Of a stretch of 64,000 bases of DNA, positions 1 through 12,597 are shown in pieces. Each line of letters starts with the position of its first letter. Positions within the stretch are counted from its first letter, which is position 1. Origin of the DNA: Actinomadura rubteroloni (lineage in GTDB: Bacteria; Actinomycetota; Actinomycetes; Streptosporangiales; Streptosporangiaceae); assembly GCF_002911665.1 (NCBI RefSeq), contig NZ_MTBP01000002.1:806001-870000 (forward strand), given 5' to 3'. A program made the translations under genes and the position numbers. A model generated the notes under the pieces. That model saw only the letters and a program-made list of their open reading frames with translations, was not told where the DNA came from and made no database searches.

Positions 1-280
1 GCGACGCGGTCTGCCACGACCGGACCGCGTCCAGCCGCGCGGGGTCGAACCCGCTCGTCCCGACCACCGCGTGCCGGCCGTGCTCCACGCACCAGCGCAG
101 GTTGTCCATGACGACGCCGGGATGGGTGAAGTCGACGACGACGTCGGCGGCCTCCAGCGCGTCCAGCGCCTCGCCGTCGTCCACGGTGGCGGCCAGTTCC
201 AGGCCGTCCGCGCCCTCGACCGCCCGGCACACCTCGGCGCCCATCCGGCCCCGCGCGCCCAGCACCCCGACCTTGATCAC
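1..280 (-). CDS. dapB: 4-hydroxy-tetrahydrodipicolinate reductase, N-terminal part (cut by window edge)
   Basis: This gene starts with GTG at 280 and runs off the left edge, so only the first 93 residues are visible. They begin VIKVGVLGARGRMGAEVC, the Rossmann GxxGxxG dinucleotide-binding loop of DapB. Further on come VVDFTHPGVVMDN and VVGTSGF, both conserved in DapB. The enzyme reduces the DapA product in the diaminopimelate/lysine pathway using NAD(P)H in the cytoplasm. In actinobacteria dapB commonly lies downstream of pnp and an M16 peptidase, as here. The C-terminal catalytic domain is outside the window. Confidence 0.93.
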   Translation of the reverse strand, partial: MIKVGVLGARGRMGAEVCRAVEGADGLELAATVDDGEALDALEAADVVVDFTHPGVVMDNLRWCVEHGRHAVVGTSGFDPARLDAVRSWQTAS

Positions 281-312
281 TGCGTCCTCCCGACCTCAGA
301 CCGGAGACGAGC

Positions 313-699
313 CTACCGGTCGTCCCGGTCGTTCTCGGGCACGAGGAGGCCGAGCAGCCAGCTCACGACGCCGATGATGATCGCGCCCCAGAACGCGGGC
401 CAGAACCACTCGACGTGGAACGGGACGTCCAGCTCGTCGGCGATCCAGCTCGTCAGCATCAGCAGCGCCGCGTTGACGAGCAGCGCGAACAGCCCCAGCG
501 TCAGCACGTAGAACGCGCAGCCGAACACCTTGATCAGCGGTTTGAGCACCGCGTTGACGACGCCGAAGATCACCGCGACGACGAGCAGGGTCAGGGCGCG
601 CTTGGCGCCGCTGCCCGCCGTCACGTCCACTCCGGCCACGACCGCCGTCGCGACCCACAGCGCGACGGCCGTGACCACGACCCGGATGAGAATTCTCAT
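313..699 (-). CDS. Phage-holin-family small membrane protein (4-TMS type)
   Basis: A 128-residue protein with four hydrophobic segments, at about residues 3-23, 33-50, 58-82 and 103-122. It ends in a charged tail, PENDRDDR. The motif GVVNAVLKPLIKVF in the second segment is typical of the actinobacterial 4-TMS holin superfamily IV / DUF360 family. Despite the name these proteins are chromosomal housekeeping membrane proteins, and no prophage genes are nearby. ATG at 699 is preceded in frame by a GTG at 705, so the start could be two codons longer. Its role is unknown. Confidence 0.75.
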   Translation of the reverse strand: MRILIRVVVTAVALWVATAVVAGVDVTAGSGAKRALTLLVVAVIFGVVNAVLKPLIKVFGCAFYVLTLGLFALLVNAALLMLTSWIADELDVPFHVEWFWPAFWGAIIIGVVSWLLGLLVPENDRDDR

Positions 700-737
700 G
701 ATCACCGCGTACCCGGCGGCCGGGCCGGATACGCGGG

Positions 738-2066
738 TCAGAGCGTGAAGTCGCGGTCCCCGAACGGTCCGATGACCGTCAGCGCGCCCGGACGCGTCAG
801 GACGTCGCGGCCGACCTCTCGCACGTCGTCCAGCGTGACCGCGTCGATCTTGGCGAGCACCTCGTCGACCGGCAGCAGCGACTCGTACACCAGCTCGCTC
901 TTGCCGATCCGGCTCATCCGCGACCCGCTGTCCTCCAGCCCGAGGACCATGCCGCCCCGGAGCTGGCCCTTGCCGCGCTCCAGCTCCTCCTCGGTCAGCG
1001 ACGTCTCGGCGACGCGCGCGACCTCGTCCCGGCAGATCGACAGAACCTCGTCGGCCTTGCCGGGCTGGCAGCCCGCGTACACGCCGAACAGGCCCGTGTC
1101 GGCGTACTGCGCGGTGTAGCTGTACACCGAGTACGCCAGGCCGCGCTTCTCGCGGACCTCCTGGAACAGCCGCGACGACATGCCGCCGCCGAGCGCCGCG
1201 TTGAGCACCCCGAGCGCGAACCGGCGGTCGTCGGTGCGGCACAGCCCCGCCGTGCCGAGGACGATGTGCGCCTGCTCGGTGTCCTTGTCCACGACCCGCA
1301 CGGTCGGCGCCGTCGGCACCGCGGGGCCGCCGATGCGCGGCTCGGCGGGCAGGTCGCCCTCCACGCCGGGCAGCTCGGCGAACGCCGTCGTCACCAGGCG
1401 CACCACCGCGTCGTGGTCCACGTTGCCCGCCGCCGCCACGACCAGCCGGGACGGGACGTAGTGCCGCCGGTAGTAGGCGTGGATCCGGTCCCGCGACAGC
1501 GCGTTGATCGAGTCGACCGTGCCGAGGATCGGGCGGCCGATCGGCACGTCCCCGAACAGCGCCGTGGAGAACTCGTCGTGGATGAGGTCGCCCGGGTCGT
1601 CGTCGCGCATGTGGATCTCTTCGAGGATCACGTTGCGCTCGGCCTCGACGTCCTCGGGACGGTTCAGCGACGCCGCCACCATGTCGCTGACGACGTCCAC
1701 CGCGATCGGCAGGTCGGCGTCCAGCACCCGCGCGTAGTAGCAGGTGTACTCCTTGGCGGTGAACGCGTTGAGGTCGCCGCCGACCGCGTCCAGCGCCGCC
1801 GAGATCTCCAGCGCCGACCGCCGCCGCGTGCCCTTGAACAGCACGTGTTCGAGGTAGTGGCTCGCGCCGGCGTCCTCGGGCGTCTCGTCGCGCGAGCCGA
1901 CCCCCGCCCAGATCCCGAACGACGCCGACCGGGTCGACGGGATCGCCTCGGTGATGATCCGCAGGCCGCCGGGCAGCACCGTGCGGCGGACCGCGCCGGA
2001 GCCGTCGTCACCGGGGTGCAGCGTCACAGTGGTGCCGGGCTCCTGCGCCCGCGCGGACTGCGTCAC
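738..2066 (-). CDS. M16 family zinc metallopeptidase (PepR/pitrilysin-like)
   Basis: 442 residues, the usual length for the single-chain bacterial M16B peptidases. The inverted zinc motif HYLEH is at residues 70-74, and a glutamate-rich stretch (VILEEI) about 75 residues later should supply the third zinc ligand. The C-terminal half carries the R/Y signature of the family (GGMSSRLFQEVREKRGLAYSV). It lies just downstream of pnp on the same strand, the standard actinobacterial arrangement. The start is GTG at 2066. The substrate is unknown; the family cuts unfolded peptides. Confidence 0.9.
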   Translation of the reverse strand: MTQSARAQEPGTTVTLHPGDDGSGAVRRTVLPGGLRIITEAIPSTRSASFGIWAGVGSRDETPEDAGASHYLEHVLFKGTRRRSALEISAALDAVGGDLNAFTAKEYTCYYARVLDADLPIAVDVVSDMVAASLNRPEDVEAERNVILEEIHMRDDDPGDLIHDEFSTALFGDVPIGRPILGTVDSINALSRDRIHAYYRRHYVPSRLVVAAAGNVDHDAVVRLVTTAFAELPGVEGDLPAEPRIGGPAVPTAPTVRVVDKDTEQAHIVLGTAGLCRTDDRRFALGVLNAALGGGMSSRLFQEVREKRGLAYSVYSYTAQYADTGLFGVYAGCQPGKADEVLSICRDEVARVAETSLTEEELERGKGQLRGGMVLGLEDSGSRMSRIGKSELVYESLLPVDEVLAKIDAVTLDDVREVGRDVLTRPGALTVIGPFGDRDFTL

Positions 2067-2116
2067 GTCGTTCTCGCAATCTCGAAGTGATCGGCGGAAG
2101 GGGAGAAACGGGCCGA

Positions 2117-2144
2117 CCGGCCCGTCCGGTTGCGGACGGGCCGG
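2117..2144 (-). terminator. Hairpin terminator after pnp
   Basis: A perfect 12-bp stem (CCGGCCCGTCCG and its complement) with loop GTTG begins 20 bases beyond the pnp stop codon, before the M16 gene. No U-tract follows, which is common in high-GC actinomycetes. It probably ends, attenuates or stabilises the pnp transcript. Confidence 0.6.
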
Positions 2145-2164
2145 CCGATCGTCGCTCGCGGCGG

Positions 2165-4486
2165 TCAGGAGTTGTGCTGCCCGCCGTCGTCGGCCGGACG
2201 GCGCGTGCGGCGGCGGCGCGGCGCGCGGGCCTCACCGCCGTCCTCGGCCTCCGGCGCCTCGGCGGGGGCGTCGCCGCCCTCGGCCTTGGCGGCGGCCTCG
2301 CGCTCGACCACGTCGACCGGCACCAGCGACAGCTTGCCGCGCTGGTCGATCTCGGTGACCTCGACCTGGACCTTGTCGCCGACCTTGATGAAGTCCTCGA
2401 CGTTCTCGATCCGGACGCCGCCGTGCAGCTTGCGGATCTGCGAGACGTGCAGCAGGCCGTCCTTGCCGGGCAGCAGCGACACGAACGCGCCGAACGTCGT
2501 GGTCTTCACGACCGTGCCGAGGAACCGCTCGCCGACCTCGGGCATGTGCGGGTTGGCGATCGCGTTGATCGCCTGCCGCGCCGCCTCGGCGGACGGGCCG
2601 TCGGTCGCGCCGACGTAGATCGTGCCGTCGTCCTCGATCGAGATGTCGGCGCCGGTGTCGTCCTGGATCGAGTTGATCATCTTGCCCTTCGGGCCGATGA
2701 CCTCGCCGATCTTGTCCACCGGGACCTTGATCGTGATGATGCGCGGCGCGAACGGGCTCATCTCGGCGGGCGCCTCGATGGCCTCGTTCATCACGTCCAG
2801 GATCGCCAGCCGCGCGCCCTTGGCCTGCCGCAGCGCCGCCGCCAGCACCGACGCGGGGATGCCGTCGAGCTTGGTGTCGAGCTGGAGCGCGGTGATCAGG
2901 TCACGGGTGCCCGCGACCTTGAAGTCCATGTCGCCGAACGCGTCCTCGGCGCCGAGGATGTCGGTCAGCGTGACGTACTCGCCGCCCTCGTGGATCAGGC
3001 CCATCGCGATGCCCGCGACCATCTGCCTCAGCGGGACGCCCGCGTCCAGCAGCGACATCGTGGACGCGCAGACCGACCCCATCGAGGTGGAGCCGTTGGA
3101 CCCGAGAGCCTCCGACACCTGCCGGATCGCGTACGGGAACTCCTCGCGCGCCGGCAGCACCGGGATCAGGGCGCGCTCGGCGAGCGCGCCGTGCCCGATC
3201 TCGCGCCGCTTGGGCGAGCCCACGCGGCCGGTCTCCCCGGTGGAGTACGGCGGGAAGTTGTAGTTGTGCATGTAGCGCTTGGTCTTGTCGGGGTTGAGCG
3301 TGTCGATCGTCTGCTCCATGCGGAGCATGTTGAGCGTGGTCACGCCCATGATCTGCGTCTCGCCCCGCTCGAACAGCGCCGAGCCGTGCACCCGGGGCAG
3401 CACGTGCGCCTCGGCGGCGAGCTGCCGGATGTCCTTCACGCCGCGGCCGTCGATGCGCAGCCCGTCGCGGACGACCCGCTCGCGGACCAGCTTCTTCGTG
3501 ACGGCGCGGAACGCGGCGGAGATCTCCTTCTCGCGGCCCTCGAAGTCGCCCGCGAGGCGCTCGGCGGCGGCGGCCTTGATCTCGTCCAGCCGCGACTCGC
3601 GCTCCTGCTTGCCCGCGATCGTGAGGGCCTCGGCGAGGTCCTTGCTGACGGCGGCGGAGACGGCCTCCAGCACGTCCTCCTGGTAGTCCAGGAAGATCGG
3701 GTACTCGGCGGTCTCCTTGGCGGCCTCGGCGGCCAGCGCGCTCTGCGCGGCGCACAGCGCCTGGATGAACGGCTTGGCCGCCTCCAGGCCCGCGGCCACG
3801 ACCTCCTCGGTGGGGGCGGTGGCGCCCTCGGCGACGAGCTTGATCGTGTCCTTGGTGGACTCGGCCTCGACCATCATGATCGCGACGTCGCCGTCGGCGA
3901 GCGTGCGGCCCGCCACGACCATGTCGAACGTCGCGCGCTCCAGCTCGGGGTGGGTCGGGAACCCGACCCAGCGGCCCTCGATCAGCGCGACGCGGACGCC
4001 GCCGATCGGGCCGGAGAACGGCAGGCCCGCGAGCTGCGTGGACAGCGACGCGGCGTTGATCGCGACGACGTCGTACAGGTGGTCGGGGTGCAGGGCGAGG
4101 ATCGTCCCGACGACCTGGATCTCGTTGCGCAGGCCCTTGACGAACGACGGGCGCAGCGGCCGGTCGATCAGCCGGCAGGTGAGGATCGCGTCCTCCGACG
4201 GACGGCCCTCGCGGCGGAAGAACGAGCCGGGGATGCGCCCGGCGGCGTACATCCGCTCCTCGATGTCGACGGTGAGCGGGAAGAAGTCCAGGTTCTCCTT
4301 GGGCTTCTTCGACGCGGTGGTGGCCGACAGGACCATCGTCTCGTCGTCGAGGTAGGCGACGGCCGAACCGGCCGCCTGACGGGCCAGCCGGCCCGTCTCG
4401 AAGCGGATCGTGCGGGTCCCGAACGGACCGTTGTCGATCACTGCCTCGGTGCTCAGTGCGCCTTCGATGCGCGGAGCTTCTGTCAC
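2165..4486 (-). CDS. pnp: Polyribonucleotide nucleotidyltransferase / guanosine pentaphosphate synthetase
   Basis: 773 residues with the full PNPase layout: a first RNase PH domain (about 20-150), a helical linker, a second RNase PH domain (about 330-550) with [13 protein letters not shown], a KH domain (about 590-650, [12 protein letters not shown]) and an S1 domain (about 660-735, [19 protein letters not shown]). A short basic tail (PRRRRTRRP) follows. It degrades RNA phosphorolytically and adds 3' tails; the actinomycete enzyme has also been linked to ppGpp metabolism as GpsI. The GTG start at 4486 follows a strong AGGAGG ribosome site six bases away. It lies downstream of rpsO, separated by a gap holding a hairpin. 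Confidence 0.97.
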   Translation of the reverse strand: MTEAPRIEGALSTEAVIDNGPFGTRTIRFETGRLARQAAGSAVAYLDDETMVLSATTASKKPKENLDFFPLTVDIEERMYAAGRIPGSFFRREGRPSEDAILTCRLIDRPLRPSFVKGLRNEIQVVGTILALHPDHLYDVVAINAASLSTQLAGLPFSGPIGGVRVALIEGRWVGFPTHPELERATFDMVVAGRTLADGDVAIMMVEAESTKDTIKLVAEGATAPTEEVVAAGLEAAKPFIQALCAAQSALAAEAAKETAEYPIFLDYQEDVLEAVSAAVSKDLAEALTIAGKQERESRLDEIKAAAAERLAGDFEGREKEISAAFRAVTKKLVRERVVRDGLRIDGRGVKDIRQLAAEAHVLPRVHGSALFERGETQIMGVTTLNMLRMEQTIDTLNPDKTKRYMHNYNFPPYSTGETGRVGSPKRREIGHGALAERALIPVLPAREEFPYAIRQVSEALGSNGSTSMGSVCASTMSLLDAGVPLRQMVAGIAMGLIHEGGEYVTLTDILGAEDAFGDMDFKVAGTRDLITALQLDTKLDGIPASVLAAALRQAKGARLAILDVMNEAIEAPAEMSPFAPRIITIKVPVDKIGEVIGPKGKMINSIQDDTGADISIEDDGTIYVGATDGPSAEAARQAINAIANPHMPEVGERFLGTVVKTTTFGAFVSLLPGKDGLLHVSQIRKLHGGVRIENVEDFIKVGDKVQVEVTEIDQRGKLSLVPVDVVEREAAAKAEGGDAPAEAPEAEDGGEARAPRRRRTRRPADDGGQHNS

Positions 4487-4666
4487 GGGAAACCTCCTGG
4501 TTCCTGGTGTTCCCGCGGCCGTTTCCCGTGGCTTTCACGCAGTGCCGGTCTTCGATCGAAGCACCCGGATCGTCGCGATCCGGACGCCACTACCGAGGAC
4601 CGGCCGCACCAACGGTGTCCGCGGGGTCTGGTCGTCGAGTTGTTCCATCCCGGCGTCGCGCCGGGG

Positions 4667-4692
4667 ACGTATGTCCTCAACCGGACATACGT
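4667..4692 (-). promoter_or_regulatory. rpsO-pnp intergenic stem-loop
   Basis: A perfect 10-bp stem (ACGTATGTCC with its complement) and six-base loop lie in the 243-base gap between rpsO and pnp. In E. coli and Streptomyces the rpsO-pnp spacer contains a stem-loop cut by RNase III that controls pnp. The position here matches that arrangement. The stem is less GC-rich than the terminators elsewhere in the window, which fits a processing site. That function is inferred. Confidence 0.55.
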
Positions 4693-4729
4693 AAAGGGGG
4701 AGCGGCCCGATGGCCACTCCCCCGGCGCG

Positions 4730-4999
4730 TCAGCGACGCAGTCCGAGTCGCTCGATGAGCGCTCGGTAGCGGTTGATGTCCTTGTTGGACAGGTACTTCA
4801 GGAGCCGGCGACGACGGCCGACCAGCAGCAGGAGGCCGCGGCGGCTGTGGTGGTCGTGCTTGTGCGCCTTGAGGTGCTCGGTGAGGTCGTTGATCCGCCG
4901 GGTGAGAAGCGCGACCTGGACTTCCGGGGAACCGGTGTCACCCTCAGTGGTCGCATACTCGGCGATGATCTGGTTCTTCGTGGCGGTGTCGAGCGACAC
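4730..4999 (-). CDS. rpsO: 30S ribosomal protein S15
   Basis: 89 residues, the exact family length. The S15 core is clear: [16 protein letters not shown], then [18 protein letters not shown] and the basic [13 protein letters not shown]. It binds 16S rRNA early in small-subunit assembly. It precedes pnp on the same strand, the near-universal bacterial pairing. The start codon at 4999 gives the canonical N terminus [16 protein letters not shown]. Confidence 0.98.
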   Translation of the reverse strand: MSLDTATKNQIIAEYATTEGDTGSPEVQVALLTRRINDLTEHLKAHKHDHHSRRGLLLLVGRRRRLLKYLSNKDINRYRALIERLGLRR

Positions 5000-5203
5000 G
5001 TGGCTCCTTCGATGAAATCGTCACCCGCAGATCGAGACCTGCCACGGGCAGGCCGTCCGCATGGTGCGTGGGGAACGGACGAGCCGCATGAGGGTGCAGC
5101 TCATCGCAACCGGACCCGTGCCCGGTGATTCTTCACCGTACCACGGTGCCCGAGCCGGGCGAACGGGCGAGCGCACGGACGGTGAGGACCGCGTCGTGCC
5201 TGG

Positions 5204-6160
5204 TCAGCTTCCGTTCCCGGCCGTCAGATCGCGTGCCTGCGCCACGTCGCGGTGCATCTCCTCGACCAGGGCGTCCACCGAGTCGAACTTCAGCGTGTCG
5301 CGGATGCGCGCGAGGAAGTCGACCGCCATGTGCTCGCCGTACAGGTCGAGATCGTCACGGTCCAGCGCGTACGCCTCGACGGTGCGCTCGGCCGGGCCCT
5401 CGAACGTCGGGTTCGTCCCGATCGAGATCGCGGCGGGCCACCGGCAGGCGGGGTAGCGCGCCGAGTCGCACACGAGCCAGCCCGCGTACACGCCGTCGGC
5501 CGGGATCGCCGCGTGCGGCGTCGTCTCCAGGTTCGCGGTCGGGAAGCCGAGCGCCCGGCCGCGCCGGTGGCCGCGGACGACGACGCCCTCGACCCGGTGC
5601 GGCCGGCCGAGCGCCCCCGCCGCGCCCGCGACGTCGCCCGCGTCCAGCCGGGCGCGGATGAAGGTGGAGGAGATCGTGTCGCCGTTCGCGACGAGCGGCA
5701 CCCCTTCGGCGGTGAAGTCGTACTTCTCGCCCAGTTCCTTGAGCAGCGGGACGTCGCCCTTGGCCTTGTGCCCGAACCGGAAGTCCTCGCCGACGATCAC
5801 GTGCGCGGCGTGCAGCCGGTCCACCAGGACGGACTGGACGAACTCGTCCGGCGGCATCTGCGAGAGCCGGTGCGTGAACGGCACGACGACGACCGCGTCG
5901 GTGCCGAGGCCCTCCAGCAGCTCGATCCGGCGGCGGGTGGTGGCGAGCAGCGGCGGATGCGTGCCGGGCCGCACGACCTCGTCCGGATGCGGATCGAAGG
6001 TGATCACGACGGACTTCAGCCCGCGCTCGCGCGCCAGGTCGGCCGCGGCCCCGACGATCCGCTGGTGGCCGCGGTGCACGCCGTCGAACACGCCGATGGT
6101 GACGACCGACCTGCCCCAGTCGGCGGGAACCTCTTCGAGGCCGTTCCAGCGCCGCACCAT
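5204..6160 (-). CDS. ribF: Bifunctional riboflavin kinase / FAD synthetase
   Basis: 318 residues from ATG 6160, which has an AGGGAG ribosome site; a longer frame upstream lacks conservation. The N-terminal FMN adenylyltransferase domain shows TIGVFDGVHRGHQRIV, with its HxGH nucleotidyltransferase motif. The C-terminal flavokinase domain shows GRALGFPTANL, binding ATP and riboflavin. It converts riboflavin to FMN and then FAD. It sits between truB and rpsO on the same strand, as in other actinobacteria. No FMN riboswitch is evident upstream. Confidence 0.95.
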   Translation of the reverse strand: MVRRWNGLEEVPADWGRSVVTIGVFDGVHRGHQRIVGAAADLARERGLKSVVITFDPHPDEVVRPGTHPPLLATTRRRIELLEGLGTDAVVVVPFTHRLSQMPPDEFVQSVLVDRLHAAHVIVGEDFRFGHKAKGDVPLLKELGEKYDFTAEGVPLVANGDTISSTFIRARLDAGDVAGAAGALGRPHRVEGVVVRGHRRGRALGFPTANLETTPHAAIPADGVYAGWLVCDSARYPACRWPAAISIGTNPTFEGPAERTVEAYALDRDDLDLYGEHMAVDFLARIRDTLKFDSVDALVEEMHRDVAQARDLTAGNGS

Positions 6161-6295
6161 GCTCTCCCTGCGTCGGACTGCTGCCGTGTGTCGGGTTCCA
6201 GACTGCCATGCGCGGCCCGGGACGCCGAGCGAGGGGGTCGCCCGAAGACCCCGCCGCACCGGATTTTACTCGGCGGTAACAGCGGGTCCGCGCGG

Positions 6296-7180
6296 TCAGC
6301 CCGCGAAGACAGCGAGCGGCTTGGCGCCCTGGCCCTGCTCCTCGACCAGCGCGAGCAGCGTCCCGTCCGGGCCGAACACCCCGACCGGGCCCGGGCCGAT
6401 GCCCGCCGCCGGGAGCCTGCCGCCGTGGACGACCTTGCGCGCGTCCTCGGCGGACACGTCCCGGCGCGGGAACGCCGCCGCGACCGCGTCCCCGATCGGC
6501 AGGACGGCCAGGTCGGCGGCGAGTTCGTCCAGCGTCCGGGCGCGGTCCAGGTGGTAGGGGCCGACGCGGGTGCGGCGCAGTGCCGTCAGGTGCCCGCCGC
6601 AGCCGAGCGCGGCGCCGAGGTCGCGGGCGAGCGCGCGGATGTAGGTGCCGGACGAGCATGCGATCGACGCGTCCACGTCCAGGAAGTCGTCCGTCCGGCG
6701 CACGGCCGTGACGGTGAACGCCGACACGGTGACCGGACGGGCCTTCAGCGCCACGTCCTCCCCCGCCCGCGCCCGCTTGTACGCCCGCTCGCCGTTCACC
6801 TTGATCGCGCTGACCTGCGGCGGGACCTGCTCGATGCGCCCGGTCAGCGCCGCGACGCCCGCCGCCAGCGCCGCGTCCCCGACCTCGGCCGCCGACGCGG
6901 TCGCGGTGATCTCGCCCTCGGCGTCGTCGGTGTTGGTGGTCGCGCCCAGCCGGATCGTCGCGTCGTACCCCTTCTCGGTCAGCGCGAGATGCCCGAGCAG
7001 CCGCGTCGCCTTCCCGATGCCGACGACGAGCACGCCCGTCGCCATCGGGTCGAGCGTGCCCGCGTGGCCGACCCGGCGCGTCCGCGCCAGCCGCCGCACC
7101 CGCGCGACGACGTCGTGGGAGGTCCAGCCGCCGGGCTTGTCGACGATGACGAGGCCGGACGCGGTGTCGGGATCGGTCAC
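6296..7180 (-). CDS. truB: tRNA pseudouridine(55) synthase
   Basis: 294 residues. The N terminus SGLVIVDKPGGWTSHDVV and the catalytic block HAGTLDPMATGVLVVGIG, carrying the active-site aspartate, identify TruB, which makes pseudouridine 55 in the tRNA T-loop. The C-terminal 60 residues form an actinobacterial TruB extension in place of a strong PUA match. The GTG start at 7180 overlaps the upstream stop by four bases (GTGA), so it is probably translationally coupled to the DHH phosphoesterase. Confidence 0.95.
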   Translation of the reverse strand: MTDPDTASGLVIVDKPGGWTSHDVVARVRRLARTRRVGHAGTLDPMATGVLVVGIGKATRLLGHLALTEKGYDATIRLGATTNTDDAEGEITATASAAEVGDAALAAGVAALTGRIEQVPPQVSAIKVNGERAYKRARAGEDVALKARPVTVSAFTVTAVRRTDDFLDVDASIACSSGTYIRALARDLGAALGCGGHLTALRRTRVGPYHLDRARTLDELAADLAVLPIGDAVAAAFPRRDVSAEDARKVVHGGRLPAAGIGPGPVGVFGPDGTLLALVEEQGQGAKPLAVFAG

Positions 7181-8301
7181 GGGGTGTTCTCCGGGGGGTG
7201 GGTGTCGTCGGCGGCGCGCAGCGCGGACCGCAGCCGGTCGATGAGGTCCTCCGGTTCGCCGGAGGCGGTGTAGGCGGCGGCCTCGCGGTGCCCGCCGCCG
7301 CCGAGCAGCGCGCACGCCCGGCCCACGTCCACCCGGCCCTTGGACCGGGTCGAGACGTACCAGTCGCCCGCGTCGTCCTCCTTGAGCACGACGGCGACCT
7401 CGGCCTCGTCGGTGCGGCGGAGCTGGTCGATGACGCCTTCGAGCTGGTCATAGGGGACGTCGCGGGCGTCGCGGTCGGCCTGCCCGATCGTCGTCCACAC
7501 CAGGCCCATGCCGCCCGCCGCGTCGCGCTCCAGCCGCGCCCGCGTCAGCGCGCCCGCGAGGACCTGGAGGTACCCGAACGGGGCGCGGTCCCACAGTTCG
7601 CGGCTGACCTCCTCCGGCCGGACGCCGACCGCGAGCAGCCGACCCGCCAGGTCATGGACCTGCGGCGTCGTGCACGGGTACTTGAACGAACCGGTGTCGC
7701 TGGCCAGCCCCGCGTACAGGCCCTCGGCGATGGACGGCGTCAGCGGCGCGCCGAGGCGGCGGATCAGCTCGTCCACCAGCACGGCCGTCGCCGCCGAGGA
7801 CGGGTCGACCAGCCGGACCGTCCCGAAGTCCGCGCCGGTGGCGTGGTGGTCCACGACGATGAGGTCGGCGGCGGCGCGGGCCGGACGGGCCAGTGAGCCC
7901 AGCCGCTCCGGGCCCGCCGAGTCCAGCGCGATCATCAGCCGGGGCACCGCCGGAACCCGCGACGGCTCGGCCAGCAATTCCTGGCCCGGAAGAAACCGAA
8001 GACTGTGCGGGACGGTGAACGGCTCGCCGAACGACGCCGTGCAGCGCTTGCCGAGGCCCCGCAGCGCCTGCGCCAGGGCCAGCATCGAGCCGAGCGCGTC
8101 GCCGTCGGGCACCACATGGCACGCCAGGACGACCTCGTCGGCGGACCGGATCAGCCGGACCGCGCCGTCCCAGTCCAGCCCGGAGCGGCGGACGCCGTCG
8201 CCGTGGTGCGGTCGGCCGCCGTTGGCACCGCCCGCACCGGCGCCCGCAACGGCCGGCGCGGTGGCGTGCATCCCGCCGCAGCCCGGCATCGTGCGGCGCA
8301 T
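7177..8301 (-). CDS. DHH/DHHA1 phosphoesterase (NrnA-like oligoribonuclease / pAp phosphatase)
   Basis: 374 residues. The DHH domain carries HVVPDGDALGS, ALDSAG and VVDHHATG, the metal-binding motifs. The DHHA1 domain ends with GGGGHREAAAYT. Homologues degrade 2-5 base oligoribonucleotides and the c-di-AMP product pApA, and dephosphorylate pAp. The start ATG overlaps the rbfA stop by one base (TGATG), which fixes the start. The first 40 residues are Gly/Ala-rich and poorly conserved. It is translationally coupled to both rbfA and truB. Confidence 0.88.
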   Translation of the reverse strand: MRRTMPGCGGMHATAPAVAGAGAGGANGGRPHHGDGVRRSGLDWDGAVRLIRSADEVVLACHVVPDGDALGSMLALAQALRGLGKRCTASFGEPFTVPHSLRFLPGQELLAEPSRVPAVPRLMIALDSAGPERLGSLARPARAAADLIVVDHHATGADFGTVRLVDPSSAATAVLVDELIRRLGAPLTPSIAEGLYAGLASDTGSFKYPCTTPQVHDLAGRLLAVGVRPEEVSRELWDRAPFGYLQVLAGALTRARLERDAAGGMGLVWTTIGQADRDARDVPYDQLEGVIDQLRRTDEAEVAVVLKEDDAGDWYVSTRSKGRVDVGRACALLGGGGHREAAAYTASGEPEDLIDRLRSALRAADDTHPPENTP

Positions 8302-8783
8302 CAGGACCGGTGTTCCGCGGGGCCGTCCGCGTCGTCCCCGTCGTCGTCGTCCAGGTCGTCGGCGTCCGCCGGCTCCTTGTAGGGGTTGGCGTCGCCCGCC
8401 GGGCTCGCGCCCCGCGCCGCCGCCGCGACCTCCTCGTCCCGCGCGCGGGCGCGGGCCAGCAGATCGTCGATGTGGGCCGCGTTCTCCATCAGCGCGTCCA
8501 GCGTGAACGTGATGCTCGGCGTGTGCCGGACCCCGGTCCGCTTCCCCACCTCGGAGCGGATGACGCCCTTCGCGCTCTCCAGCGCCGCCGCCGTCTCCGC
8601 CCGCTCGGCCTCCGAGCCGTACACGGTGTAGAACACCGTCGCGTCGCGCAGGTCATGGGTGATCCGCGTGTCGGTGATGGTCACGAAGCCGAGCCGCGGG
8701 TCCTTGATCCGCCGTTCGAGCATCTCGGCGACGATCTGCTGGATGCGGTCGGCGAGCTTGCGCGCCCGCGCTGCGTCCACCAT
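8301..8783 (-). CDS. rbfA: 30S ribosome-binding factor A
   Basis: 160 residues. A single KH-like domain (about 1-115) contains [29 protein letters not shown], which is diagnostic; the quoted span is residues 11-39, with key motif [11 protein letters not shown] very acidic C-terminal tail ([10 protein letters not shown]) follows, usual in actinobacteria. RbfA matures the 16S rRNA 5' end and is needed in the cold. It lies between DUF503 and the DHH gene in the conserved infB operon order. Confidence 0.95.
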   Translation of the reverse strand: MVDAARARKLADRIQQIVAEMLERRIKDPRLGFVTITDTRITHDLRDATVFYTVYGSEAERAETAAALESAKGVIRSEVGKRTGVRHTPSITFTLDALMENAAHIDDLLARARARDEEVAAAARGASPAGDANPYKEPADADDLDDDDGDDADGPAEHRS

Positions 8784-8814
8784 GATCGCACTCCTTCTCT
8801 CGGTCTCGCAGAAC

Positions 8815-9111
8815 CTAGTCCTCGCCGGTGTAGAGGCGCCGGCGCACCGACAGCACCTCGATCTCGGGGCGTCCGGCGACCGTCCGCTCGCACTCGTCCA
8901 GCACCTCGGCGGCGTTGGCGGCGGTGGCGGAGACCACCGCGATCCCGATCTCGCCCCGGCGGTGCAGGTCGTTGGCCCCGGTCTCGGCGACCGCCACCCC
9001 CGGGAAGCGCTTGCGCACCTCGGCGATGACGGGCCGGATCACCGACCGTTTCTGCTTGAGCGACCGGACGTCGCCGAGCAGCAGATCGATGGTCAGCGCA
9101 CCCACGTACAC
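8815..9111 (-). CDS. DUF503 family protein (YlxP-like)
   Basis: 98 residues from GTG 9111. The core [20 protein letters not shown] is the standard DUF503 N terminus, and a GAGGTG ribosome site precedes this GTG. An in-frame GTG at 9198 would add 29 unconserved residues, so the shorter form is preferred. DUF503/YlxP proteins have a ferredoxin-like fold and sit between infB and rbfA in Gram-positives. They are thought to assist ribosome assembly, but the activity is unproven. Confidence 0.85.
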   Translation of the reverse strand: MYVGALTIDLLLGDVRSLKQKRSVIRPVIAEVRKRFPGVAVAETGANDLHRRGEIGIAVVSATAANAAEVLDECERTVAGRPEIEVLSVRRRLYTGED

Positions 9112-9248
9112 CTGGCGGATCACCTCGGGTTCCGTCTCGTCAATGAGAACGACGGCGGGGACGCCGCCTGTTCCCGCGCCCCGCGCCGGGACGGTCACGG
9201 AACGCGGTCACCGGCACGGACGCGACGGATCGTCCCGCCCTGCCGGAA

Positions 9249-9312
9249 CCCCGGAGCCGTCCGGGGAGCGCCGCGGGCGCCGCCCGCGGCCGGCGGGCGC
9301 CGTCGCCCGCCG
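9249..9312 (-). terminator. Three tandem stem-loops between infB and DUF503
   Basis: Three adjacent GC hairpins stand in the gap: 9249-9266 (7-bp stem, CCCCGGA), 9270-9290 (GCCGCGGG arms) and 9291-9312 (9-bp stem CGGCGGGCG, loop CCGT). Together with the hairpin at 9323 they fill the non-coding space. They should reduce readthrough from infB or form a 3' stability element. Confidence 0.45.
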
Positions 9313-9322
9313 GTCGATCAGC

Positions 9323-9360
9323 CGAACGGGTCCCGGCCGCACGCGGCCGGAACCCGTTCG
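9323..9360 (-). terminator. Strong terminator-like hairpin after infB
   Basis: A 17-bp stem with one mismatch (arm CGAACGGGTCCCGGCCG) and a four-base loop lies eight bases beyond the infB stop codon. It is the first and longest of four stem-loops in this gap. No U-tract follows. Confidence 0.6.
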
Positions 9361-9367
9361 CCGTGCA

Positions 9368-12448
<3,081 letters not shown>

Positions 12449-12597
12449 TGCACTCCCTACTGGTCCGGGGGTGGGGCCTCCGGACCGTCGTTACCTTGCC
12501 GTACTCATAGCGGCGTGCTCATCGAGTGCTCATCGCAATCTCGACCTGCTTCCGGCTAGACGTCGCGGAACACCCCGCGAGCGCGGGGAACTTTCGA

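Noticed and set aside
313..699. Prophage remnant suggested by a holin-like gene
   Set aside because: Neighbours are housekeeping genes and the family is chromosomal in actinobacteria.
2087..5128. Long open frame on + opposite pnp
   Set aside because: It is antisense to a certain pnp gene, is Arg/Asp/Leu-biased, and has no ribosome site or known domain; it is a high-GC shadow frame.
6161..6295. FMN riboswitch near ribF
   Set aside because: No conserved RFN stems or G-rich boxes could be seen, and ribF lies inside a gene series where none is expected.
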